Below, one piece after another: positions 44,901 to 56,785 of a DNA stretch of 64,000 nt; the stretch's first letter is position 1, and the number at the start of each line of letters is the position of its first letter. Source of the DNA: Pyropia yezoensis (taxonomy: Eukaryota > Rhodophyta > Bangiophyceae > Bangiales > Bangiaceae); assembly GCA_009829735.1 (NCBI GenBank), contig CM020620.1, forward strand, positions 18,868,354-18,932,353, written 5' to 3'. The notes under the pieces are model-generated. The model was not told where the DNA came from. It did not search any database and saw only the letters and a list, made by a program, of their open reading frames with translations. Made by a program: the position numbers and the translations under genes.

Positions 44901-46148
44901 GGTTCACGTATGTTCGCAGCAATGCGAAGGTTCTTCTACTGGCCAGCAATGGCCGTCGACGTGGTCGACCACGTAAGGGGATGCCACCCCTGTGCACGTA
45001 ACCGCATGAGTCTACATAGGCAGGCGTCTGCCATGAGACTGTTCCCACCTGATGGGCCCAACGAGCAGGTCCCTATCGACATACTCGGGCCACTTCCGGT
45101 AACGGAAGAAGGGAACAGGTACATCCTGGTCATGTCTGACCGATTCACTAAGCTGTCACGAGCGGCAGCCATCCCGAATGATACGGCATACACAATCATG
45201 AACGCAGTGGTTGACCACTGGATCAGTGCATACGGAGTCATGAAGCAACTCCTCTCCGACAACGGAGCAAACCTGACGTCTGCATTCTGCACTATGGTCA
45301 TGGGCATGTTCGGCATCGAACCACGTCGGGCATCCGACTACCACCCGCAAACCAACGGGCAGGTGGAGCGGTTCATCCGCACCATCTTCAAGATGCTACA
45401 GTGCTACGTGGCCGAGCACACGAACACTTGGGACAGGCTTCTGTCCGTACTCACCCTGGCATACAATGCCAGGCCACATCGGAGCACAAACATCGCTCCG
45501 CTGGAGTGGGTCATGCCACTAGGGGTCGGTAACCTGACGCTGCCACCAGGCAGCTGCACTCGGTATGATACACCGAAAGGCCGACCGGCCGAACGTATCC
45601 ACCTAGCTTGGTTGGCCAAGCTATCGTGGATGACTCCTAAGCTCAAGGGTGCCCTTGACGAAACACAACTTCGATATAAGAAGAACTTCGACGCCCGACT
45701 ACGGGTGCGCAACGCTACCCTGATGACAGGCGACTGGGTCTATATCAGACACCAGAAGTTCCGAGGGAACAAGCTCATGCAACCGGTCAAGGGACAGTAC
45801 CAGATCCTCCACAGGGATGACCACTCGGCTATCCTCCAGTCCGATACGGAGATCCAACGCATCAGCGTGAATGATGTCACACCTGCTCCGAAGCCGGAAC
45901 AGCCTCAGCCGGTACCGGCTGGGTTGCTACATGAAGCTCTTACAACCCACCGGTCAGATGACCCGGTGGGACCGGATGGGATTCCATAGCAAGTAGAGAG
46001 CGTGGTCGGACACACCGACCCGGACCTACCAGGACCCTGGTACGTGAAGGTTATGTGGGTCGGATACGACTCACCCACCTGGGAACAGGCGGCAAATTTA
46101 CCCCGCCAACTCCTCATGCCTTACATGAGGCGACGACGCCTACTGTAA
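41982..46148 (+). CDS. pol: B2 pol region with chromodomain (fossil)
   Basis: Protease (DTGAGPNLIRKD near 42,318), RT (VYIDDVIVFS near 43,718-43,748), RNase H, integrase with HHCC and DDE blocks (IDILGPLPV, LLSDNGANLTS, NGQVERF) and a C-terminal chromodomain. Almost the same as B3 pol through RT and integrase. Broken, but with long intact stretches. Confidence 0.9.
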
Positions 46149-46227
46149 CAACCCAACCGACACCGACTTCGGCTGTTGGGGGGTGAGGCTTATACCTACT
46201 AAGTAGGGTGGGACATGGTTACGGCAG

Positions 46228-46420
46228 ACTTAGGTTTCTAAGTCGAACCAAGCTTAGGCAACTAAGTAGAGTCAAGCTTAGGTAACTAAGTAAAACCTGA
46301 ACCTTTATAAGTTAACTTAAAGGTAAAGGCTAACTTCGATAATATCGAAGTAACTAGGGGGCTTACACGGGAGGATGACCTCCCCTAGCCAAGACACAAA
46401 GTGAGGGAGGATGACCTCCC
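46228..46420 (+). repeat. Hairpin array between convergent genes, B2
   Basis: Three hairpins with CTTAG/CTAAG arms and 4-base loops start at 46228, 46252 and 46276 (24-bp spacing). A 17-base palindrome CTTCGATAATATCGAAG follows at 46334-46350, then two identical hairpins GGGAGGATGACCTCCC (46369-46384 and 46405-46420). Confidence 0.62.
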
Positions 46421-46619
46421 CAAGCATGAACCAACCGGAAGAAGTTGGGCGGGAGGCAAGGCACCACTGAGCCAGAAGGGGTACTCCCCAGGGCAGCAAA
46501 CAGAGGCAAGCAATGCCCCCAAAGGGGATGAGTTTATACTCACTACTACCCAGCCACCATAAGGGTCACCGGTGCCCTCTCCCGCACTTACAATAGCGCT
46601 CCTCAGTGGGTAGACCCAC

Positions 46620-48972
46620 TGCCCGAGGGAGGCCACTCACGCGTAATCGCGTATACCTCCGTGCTCTACCGGTCGGCAATCTCACGACGGTCAATCACCC
46701 GAGTTACCTCGGTGCATAGCTGGACGAGGGTGCTGCGGCCAGCCTCCACGTCCTCCAGAGCTTTCTGGAGGCGGTCCAGCACTCCACCGAAGCAACGCGC
46801 TGACCCAACTAGCGCAGCACCTGGGGGGATATCCCCCCAGCTAACAGAGAGACCCTCCCGCATTGCGCGGGCAACAAGGGCGTCAACGCCCTCATACAGG
46901 AGACGGGGACCCCCGTCTTGTATGACAGGGGCGGGAGCGGACACTGGCGCAGCCAGAGGAGCCAGAGGAGCCGACACGGCTACCACCGGAGCCGGTGGCA
47001 CCTGATACGAGGCTCGGTAGGACCCTACCGAGCGGGCTCCACCGTAACCCCGGCGGGGCTCCGCCCGACGACGGGACACCTCACGCTCCCCACCCGCAGA
47101 GCCCCACTCTCGGGGACGACGGCCAACCGCCGCCGGTATCGGGTTACCGAACCACGGGGCAAGGACCTGAAGAGGGTCATGGATAACCATGGGAATACCC
47201 AGGTCAGAAACGGCCTCGGGGGACGCCCACCCATGGCAACTAGGCTCACCCGGCTGAGTACGCCGGATACGCAACGAGTGACGAGGCAAGGGGGTAGCCC
47301 CAGCCTGCGGGTCCCGGTACGGGGGAAGGGCCAACACCCCAGCCCAGTTCACGGCATCGTGAACAGCCAGCAGGGCCTCGAACTCCCGGGCCAACCCGGT
47401 CTTGGCAGCTATCAGGTCCACGCCCAACTGCGCGATGTGCCGACGGACACCCGTCGGAAGATGAAACAGGCGCCCCTGCCGGCGGACGGACAGCAAGAAG
47501 GAGGACGCCTGCCCGAGGGTAACCTCAAGGGTGAAGGTGCCCTGCAACGGGTGGACCGGCCGGGAGGCCAACACACTCCCGAAGTATCGGAGACAGGAGC
47601 CGGTGTCAAACCGGGAAGCAGGGGCGGGTTCCCACCCCTCCTGCCATAGCGGCGGGCGCACGGGAGTGTATACCGGCGCACGACCGTTGCCGGTCTGCAA
47701 CGCACACGTTATATCCGTGCGAAACGCATCCGCCATGACACCATGGTTACGTCGCCAGCTCGACGCCGACTTCAACCCCGCCATAGGCGGGTAGGGAGCC
47801 GTCAACGACAGATACGGGGATACCCCCGGGTAGTAATCAAAGTCGGGATACCGACCGGTACTGCCCACCGTCTCCCCAAACGCAACCGGCTCCGCCGCCG
47901 CCGCAATCCCCCGAGCACTAGCCGGGTAGTCAATCTCCCGCGGCAACGCGGGAGCAATCAGGTCGCATACCCCGAAGGCGGGGTCGAGGTAGACCTCACC
48001 CCGTCCCACCCGAGTACGCCAGAGCTGCGCATGCCGGTCGTCCGGCTAACTCAGGATCCAATGGTGTTCCACTCGCACCGCGTTCGGCTGGTTCACCAGC
48101 CGCATCAACTCCCGCTCCCAATTCGGGTCCACCTTGACGCACCGGGAGGGCTCTCCACGGGGATGGGGCAGGTGGAAGTCCACCCGCATCCGCTCATCGG
48201 ACTCCATTGACTTTTGTACAGTCAGGCCTCGAACCCGAGCCACCAAGTCGAACATCGACATGGCGGGTTGACCCGCCGCCACGGCGACGCCGCCACCCAA
48301 CGGGGCAACCCGGGCAGGACCAGGAAGAATAGGGGGCGCCGGGGGATGCCCCACCGGAAGAGGGGTCGGCGCCGGAGTCGCACGCGGCCGAGGAGGAAGA
48401 AGAAGGGCGGGCGCCCGCCCGGAGTAACTACCGGAGTCCACAGCCATCGGTGTAGACCCACCTTGACCGCCAGACGCCCGCGGCACCGCGGGCAGAGCAA
48501 CGCCGCCACCCGAGCCCGACGGGGGCACCTCGGGGGCAGCAGGGGTAGACCCGCCACCCGCAGCCGCGGATGAGCCACCCGGGCGGGCACCCGCGCCGTC
48601 TTGACCCGCCGTCCCGGTCGGGGTGCCACCATAACCGCCCGACACGCCGGCGACGCCGTCTTGAGGTTGAGCCGCGCCGGCACCGGCGACAGAAGCCATC
48701 CGGGCCGCCGGAGGAGTAGGGGTAGACGCAGCAGCTACCCGCGGTTGCCCGCCACCCGACGGAGCCGTCGTGCCGCTGCACACGGACGAAAAACCGCCCG
48801 GAGCACCGTCCGGGGCCACACGAACGGTCACCCGGTCGTCCTCGTCCTCCGACGAGCTCGCTAGGAAGCACTCGGCGGCAGTGGCGGAGACGGGAACGTC
48901 GTCCACCATCACCTCTTCCCCCTCTTCCGGCAGAAGGTCGTCCTCGCCCCCGGGTACCTGGGGTTCCGACAT
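46620..48972 (-). CDS. B2 antisense gene (aORF), fossil copy
   Basis: Homologue of the B1 and B3 antisense genes, starting at the ATG of MSEPQVPGGEDDLLPEEGEE (48972). It keeps the acidic start, Pro/Gly/Ala-rich linker, conserved core (RNHGVMADAFRTDITCALQT, FDTGSCLRYFGSVLASRP, LEVTLGQASSFLLS) and helical tail. It is close to B1 but only moderately like B3. The end near 46,620 is approximate. Broken. Function unknown. Confidence 0.75.
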
Positions 48973-49062
48973 GGTGCAACCGGGGTGGCAGGGGCGCCCC
49001 TTGCAGAAAAGCCGAGGCCGGCTCGACCCCGTACAGATAACGCTCGCACGGACGAGCCAGGG

Positions 49063-49086
49063 AAGCGCGGGCACCCGCGCTTATAA
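49063..49086 (-). promoter_or_regulatory. Candidate antisense promoter, B2
   Basis: TATA-like TTATAA on the minus strand (49081-49086) overlaps a palindrome with arms AAGCGCGGG/CCCGCGCTT (49063-49082), about 90 bases before the antisense start codon. Same layout as B1. Confidence 0.55.
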
Positions 49087-49320
49087 CCACACAGCTGGGC
49101 ACCAGCGATAGGGAAGCGCGGGACGACCCGCGCCAGCCGACCTACGAGGGCGCTCCCGCCAGGCACCTGGGGCGGGGCCACGCCCCCCCCACACGGGGTA
49201 ATTGAGGGGGGGTCACCCACAACCGCCCCCACGTAACGCGGGCAGCCCCCGCCCCCCACTCAATCGTCCACACGAGAGGGGCCCCCCTACCACCAGGCAC
49301 CCGGTAGCGGATCCGCTTGC

Positions 49321-49550
49321 ACCACCCCTCGGAAAGGGGGGTCGTGAACAGAAACCCGCATCGGGAATCTAACGGTCCGGAAAACGGATCGTGTGTTTAC
49401 CACACAAAGGGGGGCACCCCCCTCAGACAACCTCGAAAAGGGGTGTCTGTCGCGACGGGGCGCAAAGCCCCACCCGACTGGTAAACGGTCACGCGACCCA
49501 CTTACATTCGGTAACCCGAATGCAACTCGACCCGAGGACGGGCCGAATCT
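49321..49550 (+). other. Stem-loop cluster before the polypurine tract, B2
   Basis: Stems GTGTG/CACAC around TTTAC (49391-49405) and ATTCGG/CCGAAT around TAAC (49506-49521), together with G6-7/C6 and other short stems. The last stem is also present in B1, one pair shorter and with a different loop. Confidence 0.5.
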
Positions 49551-49562
49551 AAGGGGGGGATA
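49551..49562 (+). other. Polypurine tract of B2
   Basis: AAGGGGGGG then ATA, directly before the central LTR. Confidence 0.8.
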
Positions 49563-49924
49563 TGTAGCAATATGGTTGTCCGTATTGTGACCCTAATATT
49601 AGGGGGGCTACTTCTAATCCTTAACTTTCAATTGAGAGTCCGTACTGGTCACGGTATCTATAAGTTACGTATGACCAGAGGGACTTGCATCTTGGGGTGG
49701 AGGGTAGTTAGTAGTGACTCCGAGGGTTTATAACGAGGGGGCCGGCGGTGAATCCAACGCCGGCCAAGGCAGAACAACAAACCCCTCCCATTTGGGCTCC
49801 CATCTTGGTCCCGTGGCTTGCGCTCCAAGGACAGCAACCTTGGCCTCCCGGTGACGTTGGTGCCGATCCCCCTTGGTGAGTGTTCCCTAAGAGTGGACGT
49901 GCGACGGATTCCTATTGTGCTACA
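49563..49924 (+). repeat. Central LTR shared by B2 and B3
   Basis: 362 bp. It serves as the 3' LTR of B2 (preceded by a polypurine tract) and the 5' LTR of B3 (followed by a primer-binding site). Differs from the last LTR at one site. Confidence 0.93.
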
Positions 49925-49925
49925 T

Positions 49926-49943
49926 TGGTGGAGCAGCAGGGGA
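49926..49943 (+). other. B3 primer-binding site
   Basis: TGGTGGAGCAGCAGGGGA, 2 bases after the central LTR. Confidence 0.75.
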
Positions 49944-50149
49944 CGGGTTTCCGTCACCCGTGGGGTGACGCCGTCTTCGGCCCTGGCACACGGATAGGGA
50001 TCCGGTCCTTTTCTTGTACTCGTGGTGTTGCGACCTGATCGATTGTGTTGAGCTCTTACCTGTGACTGTGATCTACTGTTACTCTCCCCAATCTACCCCC
50101 TCGCTCTCTTATTCGTGGTGATTGTTACGTCGGTTGACTGATTGTGACT

Positions 50150-52333
50150 ATGTCTACCCAAGAGACTGAGAACGTTCAAGATGACGGATCGGCGTCGACG
50201 CCGACCCCGGAGGTGACTACGGGAACCGGGATCGGGTACCCGATCGACAGCATTGAGACGCCGATGCGCTCCGGTGCCGGATCGACGTTTGGCACGGCTC
50301 GGACGGCAGGAGGCGGGGGCCCGCCTCAACTGTCATCGACCGACCTCACTCCGCCGCCTCCTTCACCAGGGGATTCCCTGATGGCATCATTGGCCCGCAT
50401 CGAGGCCCGGTTCTCCGGACTCGACGCCCGTCAAGATCGGACGGAGGACGCAATGGCAGTGTTGATGTCAACACGCCACACGACGGGACCCCGACGTGTT
50501 CCTCCCACACCGGTACGGTTCGAACCGGCCGGACTACTTTCGGAGTCCACCAGGGTCAACCCCGGTGTTGCTACTCCTGGACAACCCCCGGACACAATGG
50601 GGTATGGATCCGACTCGTCGGCAGAGTTGGAACGGAGTCACACGGAGCGATACGCTCGGAGCACCCGAAGCGGACTCCGCGGACACGACCCGGCGGATAC
50701 CTACGCCGGTGGAGAGTCGGTTATTGGCGGAGGGGATACCCTCTAACAGTATCCCCACGACGAAGGAGGCCAGGCAACTCGGGTTCCCGAGGTGCCGACG
50801 CCTGAAGTACCATCTTCAGTGGTGGAAGCTATGACCGCGCAGGTAACTGCGAGCCTACTGAAGCGGATGGAGTCCGATGAGTTTGCTCATCAACTGGCTA
50901 AGCGACTGGATATCCAGGACGCTGACACGGAGATCGTCAACGAGGTCTTCCGGTCGGTTCTTACTCCGGAACGTTATTGTTTGAAGGACCGCTCTACCAC
51001 CGTATCGGAATCGATGCGTAATACGTCGCATCGGGCGATCCGCTCTATGCAGACCCTTATGAAGGGGGTCCCTATGTTCGGTGGGCCAAACGGACGCCCG
51101 TTGGCAGTCATCGACTTCTTGACTAGCTTCAAGGCAGCCGCGGACAAGGCGCTCGTCAACGAGGGGCTGGCCCTGGAGATCCTCCCGTTCTTTGTTGATG
51201 AACGGGTGCGAGGCATCTTTCGCAAGGCATCCCAGATGCCGGGAATGAGGGTCGCGGCCACCCCCATGGATTACCGTGGGATTCTCAAGGAGCTGCTGAG
51301 CAGTTACCTCAGTAAGGACAAGTGCGAGGACCACTACCGGGCCCTGCGCACTGCCACCGCCCAGAGCTGGGAGGATGAGGAGATGTTCGGACGACGGATC
51401 CAAGAGCTCGACTACGAGCTGGGGAAGCTCCTTGGAGAAGGGGAGCTACGGGCCATCCTGTTCGCAGGAGTACCCAACTACGTGCGGATATCCGCACGGG
51501 GCGCCAACACGGCACGGACGAACTTTAGTCGACTGATGCATATGTGCAAGTCCCTGGGGGACGCCTACCGGGTGCTACACCCGGAATGTGCCTTGGCCCC
51601 GAAGCCCAAGGGTGAGGGAGGCAATCCCAGTCTTACCCCGGTACCGAGGCAAGACAAGATGGAACGGAAGGCCGCACCGGTACTGGTGGCTACCGAGTAC
51701 GCCCCCTCGGGCGAGGAGGAACCACTGGTTGACCAGCAGGGCCACCTGCTGTTACCGGCTACGCCGGTGATTGATGAGCAAGGTACGGTAGCGTACATCG
51801 CTCCGGCGGGGACCCAGTTCCAGGTCAGCGAGGGCACGGGACAGCGCGTCCCGTATGTGCGGACTACGGGGTACTCCCCGGTGACGGGTAACCCTCACCA
51901 ACCCTTGCCAACATGGGCGGTGCGCACGGAGGCACCTCCGCAGATTGCGGGCCGACCCAACCGGTTGGGGGAGTCCATGTTCCGGTTGACCCAAGGACCC
52001 AAGGCCTACCAGGGAGCAGGCACTCGGGCGCCCGAGGGAGGCAACCGCAGCTACGGGGCTACCCCGATGCTAACTGAAGGGGGGACCGGCACGTCCGGAT
52101 GTATGTTGTGTGGGGATCCCCAGCACTGGGTGTCTTCCTGCCCACTTATCCCCGAGGAGTCTCGGAGGGCAGCGGCGCAACGCAAGGCATCCACAGGGGG
52201 GTATCCCGCCAGAGCACCCGGACCCGCACCGGGTAGGCAGCCAGCTCCAGGTGGAGTACTGGCCGTCGAGGAGGCACCTCCTCAGCCGGATGGCCCGGCG
52301 GACAGCACCCCACCAAGGGCGGGAAACGAGTAA
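50150..52333 (+). CDS. gag: B3 gag region
   Basis: Starts at ATG 50150 (MSTQETENVQDDG) and ends 8 bases before the pol frame opens. It holds the acidic N-terminus, capsid-like helices and a terminal zinc knuckle CMLCGDPQHWVSSC near 52,102-52,143. Gag and pol sit in different frames, an arrangement that families of this type bridge by frameshift, reinitiation or splicing. The element's roughly one break and other features are given under the array entry. Confidence 0.86.
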
Positions 52334-52341
52334 GAGGAAGG

Positions 52342-55300
52342 ATGACCGGGGGGCGCTGGGGTAACCCAAGCAAGCCACCCCGGATTACCGCGGGGAAAGC
52401 CCCACGGCGAGCGCGTTTGGGCCGACGCCGCATCAATCCCCGGGTACACCTTCCGGCCCCGACGACACGGAGTCAGGGGAATGATGAGAATCCCCCGATA
52501 ACGGAAGGCGAGGACGGGATGCTCCGTCACGTTGAACCAGCCAAGGGCCCTGTCCAGGATGCCCGAGGAACACCGGATATCGGTGTAGGACATGTGCTGT
52601 TTACCTTGGAGAACTTCAAGGTATCAGCCACACTGGGGGTTGACCCCCAGTCGACACGATCGTACTACCCTGGACTGGATACAGGGGCTGGACCTAACCT
52701 TATCCGGAAGGATACCCTCCCGGACAAGGGGCTCCCGCGAGTCCGAGTTGCTCGGGGACCCACGATCAAGGATGCGAATCGTCGTCTCATTCGTACGACC
52801 GCAGCGATGGCGCTGCAGGTCACCATCGGGGAACTCACTACGGAAGTTGACTTCCTGGTGTGTGAGACCCTATCGGTGCCCTGCATACTGAGGTGCACCT
52901 TTATCAACGTCCACGTTGATGCAATCCGGCCAGGCCGGAGGACCGTCGAGCTTCAAGAAGCCGACGGGACGAAGCGAGGACATACGGCTATCGTCAGGGA
53001 CCTGACGCTACAAGGGAGCCACGTTAACGTGGCTGAGGTGTACGCAAGTGTCGAGCCGAAGACACTTCGGTTGGCCAAGCGAACTCGCTTTGAGCCGTTG
53101 TCGGAGACAGTCCTCCCGGTTAACTGCGACCTCGCAGGCATCTGCAGAGTCCGGTCCAACCTGCGGACGAACAAGCGCCATGGGTTGACCATGGCGAACG
53201 GTCTCATAGACCTCCCAGCAGGAGGGTCGTCCCTCCTAGTGATGGCGAACTATCGCCGTAAGGCAGTCACCCTCCCGAAGGGAACTATCCTCGGGATTGC
53301 CGAGCTCTACGAAGGAGATATCCTTACCCCTGAAAAGGAAGGTCAAGCGGAACCACTTGAGGTACTGGCGGTCGCCGAGACCACCGAGCGGCAGCAACCC
53401 GATGACGGGAAGCCTACCCCATCGGCGCCTTCGGCGGACATGCCGGCAAAGGACCAAGAAGCACTGAAGGCCCTGGCCGAGGCTGACCTCGACCACCTTC
53501 CCCCTTCCGTAGCCGAAGGGGTACGACGGATGCTAAGAAAGCATGACGTCATGTGGACAGGCGGGGCCTTGGGTACCATTGGGGCAACCCAACATCGTAT
53601 AGACCTGGTACCAGGCGCACGCCCCGGCCGGTCACAACCGCACCGAGCGGGACCTATGCAACGAGAGATCGTTGATGGAGAAGTGAAGAGGATGAGCGAA
53701 GCGAAGGTGATACGACCTTCGATGTCGGAATGGGGTGCCCCAGTCGTTATCGTACCGAAGAAGGATCAAACCCCTCGGTTTTGCATCGATTATCGACGCC
53801 TCAACTTGGTTACCAAGAAAGACTCATACCCTTTACCAAGGATGGATGAATGCATCGACTCCCTGGGGGAAGCTACGGTGTTTACCACCATCGACTGCAA
53901 CGCCGGATACTGGCAGATCCTGGTGGCGGACGAGGATATCCCCAAGACGGCATTCGTCTGTCACAGTGGAGTGTACGAGTTCCTAAGGATGCCCTTCGGA
54001 TTGTCCAACGCCCCCGCTACATTCCAGCGGGCTATCGACATTATACTGTCGGGGGTGAAGTGGCGTAACTGCCTAGTGTACATCGATGACGTCATCGTCT
54101 TCTCGTGTAACATGGATGACCATGTGCAACATGTTGACGAGGTACTCACCCTCTTGCGGAACGCCGGGGTAACCCTGTGTCTGAAGAAGTGCGCCTTCTT
54201 CCAACAGACGGTCGAGTATCTGGGCCACCAGATAACCCCTGGTAAACTAGGGGTACTCGAAGCCAATACCCGGGCACTCCGGGATGCCCGGTTCCCTAAC
54301 ACCCAGACGCAGCTCAAAAGCTTCCTGGGAATGTGCAACGTATACCGACGGTTCGTCAAGGACTTCGCTCGGATAGCTAAACCGTTAACGGTTCTTACGA
54401 GCAGTACCTTGCCCAAGGTACTCCAACCCCCTTCGCCTAGCGAAGAGGAGGCATTCGAGTCGCTGAAGCGAGCCCTACTATCCCCACCCGTCCTTGCGTT
54501 ACCGCACAGACGGGGTACCTTCGTCATCGATGTCTATGCATGCGATACACAAGTGGGATGCACCCTGTTACAGGGAGAGACGTTGATCGGTTCCGATAAC
54601 GTTATCCCGGACCTACGTCCGGTAGGGTACTTCAGCCGGACACTCAGCCCGGCTGAGCGTAACTATAGTGCCACCGAGCGTGAGTGCCTCGGGGTTATAT
54701 GGGCAGTGCAACTGCTCCGCCCATACCTGGAGGGCTCCAGGTTCATCGTGAGGTCCGACCACGAACCCCTACCCTGGCTCCTCAACCTTGGTGACAAGGA
54801 TTCCGATAGCCATGGAAGGCTAGCCCGATGGAGGCTGAAGATGGCCGAGCACGACTATCGTACCGTGTATAAGGCTGGGTCAACCCACCACCTCGGAGAC
54901 GCGCTGTCTCGGCTCGACACCCCGAGCGGGGATACCCGCCCGGTGGACGAGGACATCCCGGTGGTACCGGTCTGCGTGTTGGGTAACGCCACCCAAGGTA
55001 TGGTTGACCATACCATGGCACACCGAGCATGCCCACTGACTCCGGCGGACTTCCGCGAGGCACAAGCCACTGACGACGACTGTAGACGCCATCGCGCCAA
55101 CCTCCTGGCCGGTACGGTCGGCATCTTCTCCGAGAATGAAGACGGACTCATATACCGGCGGGCACCCGCCGATGGACGACATCAAGTCGTGGTTCCCGTG
55201 TCCTTACGGCAAGCCGTCATGGAACGAGAACACGAGAAACCTACAGCCGGACACCCGGGGGGTTCACGTATGTTCGCAGCAATGCGAAGGTTCTTCTACT

Positions 55301-56508
55301 GGCCAGCAATGGCCGTCGACGTGGTCGACCACGTAAGGGGATGCCACCCCTGTGCACGTAACCGCATGAGTCTACATAGGCAGGCGTCTGCCATGAGACT
55401 GTTCCCACCTGATGGGCCCAACGAGCAGGTCCCTATCGACATACTCGGGCCACTTCCGGTAACGGGAGAAGGGAACAGGTACATCCTGGTCATGTCTGAC
55501 CGATTCACTAAGCTGTCACGAGCGGCAGCCATCCCGCATGATACGGCATACACAATCATGAACGCAGTGGTTGACCACTGGATCAGTGCATACGGAGTCA
55601 TGAAGCAACTCCTCTCCAACAACGGAGCAAACCTGACGTCTGCATTCTGCACTATGGTCATGGGCATGTTCGGCATCGAACCACGTCGGGCATCCGACTA
55701 CCACCCGCAAACCAACGGGCAAGTGGAGCGGTTTAACCGCACCATCGTTAAGATGCTACAGTGCTACGTGGCCGAGCACACGAACACTTGGGACAGGCTT
55801 CTGTCGGTACTCACCCTGGCATACAATGCCAGGCCACATCGGAGCACACACATCGCCCCACTGGAGTGGGTCATGCCACTAGGGGTCGGTATCCTGACGC
55901 TGCCGCCCGGCAGGTGCACTCGGTATGATACACCGAAAGGCCGACCGGCCGAACGCATCCACCTAGCTTGGTTGGCCAAGCTATCGTGGATGATTCCTAA
56001 GCTCAAGGGTGCCCTTGACAGAACACAACTTCGATACAAGAAGAACTTCGACACCCGACTACGGGTGCGCAACGCTACCCTGATGACAGGCGACTGGGTC
56101 TATATCAGACACCAGAAGTTCCGAGGGAACAAGCTCATGCAACCGGTCAAGGGACAGTACCAGATCCTCCACAGAGATGACCACTCGGCTATCCTCCAGT
56201 CCGATACGGAGATACAACGCAACAGTATGAACGATGTCACACCAGCGCCCAAGCCAGAACATCCTCAGCCGGTACCGGCTGGGTTGCTACATGAGGCGCT
56301 TACCACCCGCCGGTCGGAAGACCCGGTGGGACCGGATGGAATCCCGTACCAAGTGGAGAGCATCGTCGGACATACCGACCCAGACCTACCAGAACCCTGG
56401 TACGTCAAGGTCATGTGGGTCGGTTACGACTCACCCACCTGGGAACAGGCGGCGAATATACCCCGCCAACTACTCATACCGAACATAAGGCGACGCCGCC
56501 TCCTGTAA
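52342..56508 (+). CDS. pol: B3 pol polyprotein with chromodomain
   Basis: One long open frame of 1,388 codons. In order: protease (LDTGAGPNLIRKD, residues ~112-125); RT with GAPVVIVPKK, QILVADED, LRMPFGLSNAPATFQ and the catalytic VYIDDVIVFS (~575); RNase H; integrase with an HHCC zinc-binding part (GHPGGSRMFAAMRRFFYW, CHPCARNR); an integrase core with IDILGPLPV and NGQVERF; and a C-terminal chromodomain (VESIVGHTDPDLP, WYVKVMWVGYDSPTWEQ). Length and order are as in chromoviruses. Identity to B2 pol is very high, far higher than for the neighbouring antisense gene. Treated as a fossil regardless of its open frame. Confidence 0.92.
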   Translation: MTGGRWGNPSKPPRITAGKAPRRARLGRRRINPRVHLPAPTTRSQGNDENPPITEGEDGMLRHVEPAKGPVQDARGTPDIGVGHVLFTLENFKVSATLGVDPQSTRSYYPGLDTGAGPNLIRKDTLPDKGLPRVRVARGPTIKDANRRLIRTTAAMALQVTIGELTTEVDFLVCETLSVPCILRCTFINVHVDAIRPGRRTVELQEADGTKRGHTAIVRDLTLQGSHVNVAEVYASVEPKTLRLAKRTRFEPLSETVLPVNCDLAGICRVRSNLRTNKRHGLTMANGLIDLPAGGSSLLVMANYRRKAVTLPKGTILGIAELYEGDILTPEKEGQAEPLEVLAVAETTERQQPDDGKPTPSAPSADMPAKDQEALKALAEADLDHLPPSVAEGVRRMLRKHDVMWTGGALGTIGATQHRIDLVPGARPGRSQPHRAGPMQREIVDGEVKRMSEAKVIRPSMSEWGAPVVIVPKKDQTPRFCIDYRRLNLVTKKDSYPLPRMDECIDSLGEATVFTTIDCNAGYWQILVADEDIPKTAFVCHSGVYEFLRMPFGLSNAPATFQRAIDIILSGVKWRNCLVYIDDVIVFSCNMDDHVQHVDEVLTLLRNAGVTLCLKKCAFFQQTVEYLGHQITPGKLGVLEANTRALRDARFPNTQTQLKSFLGMCNVYRRFVKDFARIAKPLTVLTSSTLPKVLQPPSPSEEEAFESLKRALLSPPVLALPHRRGTFVIDVYACDTQVGCTLLQGETLIGSDNVIPDLRPVGYFSRTLSPAERNYSATERECLGVIWAVQLLRPYLEGSRFIVRSDHEPLPWLLNLGDKDSDSHGRLARWRLKMAEHDYRTVYKAGSTHHLGDALSRLDTPSGDTRPVDEDIPVVPVCVLGNATQGMVDHTMAHRACPLTPADFREAQATDDDCRRHRANLLAGTVGIFSENEDGLIYRRAPADGRHQVVVPVSLRQAVMEREHEKPTAGHPGGSRMFAAMRRFFYWPAMAVDVVDHVRGCHPCARNRMSLHRQASAMRLFPPDGPNEQVPIDILGPLPVTGEGNRYILVMSDRFTKLSRAAAIPHDTAYTIMNAVVDHWISAYGVMKQLLSNNGANLTSAFCTMVMGMFGIEPRRASDYHPQTNGQVERFNRTIVKMLQCYVAEHTNTWDRLLSVLTLAYNARPHRSTHIAPLEWVMPLGVGILTLPPGRCTRYDTPKGRPAERIHLAWLAKLSWMIPKLKGALDRTQLRYKKNFDTRLRVRNATLMTGDWVYIRHQKFRGNKLMQPVKGQYQILHRDDHSAILQSDTEIQRNSMNDVTPAPKPEHPQPVPAGLLHEALTTRRSEDPVGPDGIPYQVESIVGHTDPDLPEPWYVKVMWVGYDSPTWEQAANIPRQLLIPNIRRRRLL

Positions 56509-56587
56509 CAACCCAGCTGACACCGACTTCGGATGTTGGGGGGTGGGCCTTAGACCTACTAAGTAGGGTGTGACATGGTTATGGCAG

Positions 56588-56785
56588 ACTTAGGTTTCTA
56601 AGTCAAATCGGGCTTGGGTTTCTAAGTCCAGCCAAGCTTAGATAATTAAGTAAAACCTGAACCTTTATAAGTTAACTTAAAGGAAGAGGCTAACTCCGAT
56701 AATATCGAAGTAAATAGGGGGCTTACAAGGGAGGATGACCTCCCCAAGCCAAGACACAAAGTGAGGGAGGATGACCTCCCCAAGC
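56588..56785 (+). repeat. Hairpin array between convergent genes, B3
   Basis: Three hairpins of the CTTAG/CTAAG type start at 56588, 56612 and 56636 (24-bp spacing, the last two with imperfect stems). A palindrome-like stretch (ctccgataatatcgaag) follows, then two GGGAGGATGACCTCCC hairpins near 56,730-56,780. Same design as B2. Confidence 0.6.

Noticed and set aside
46228-46291. Regularly spaced short repeats resembling a CRISPR array
   Set aside because: The units are self-complementary hairpins without unique spacers, only three units long, in a eukaryotic retrotransposon.
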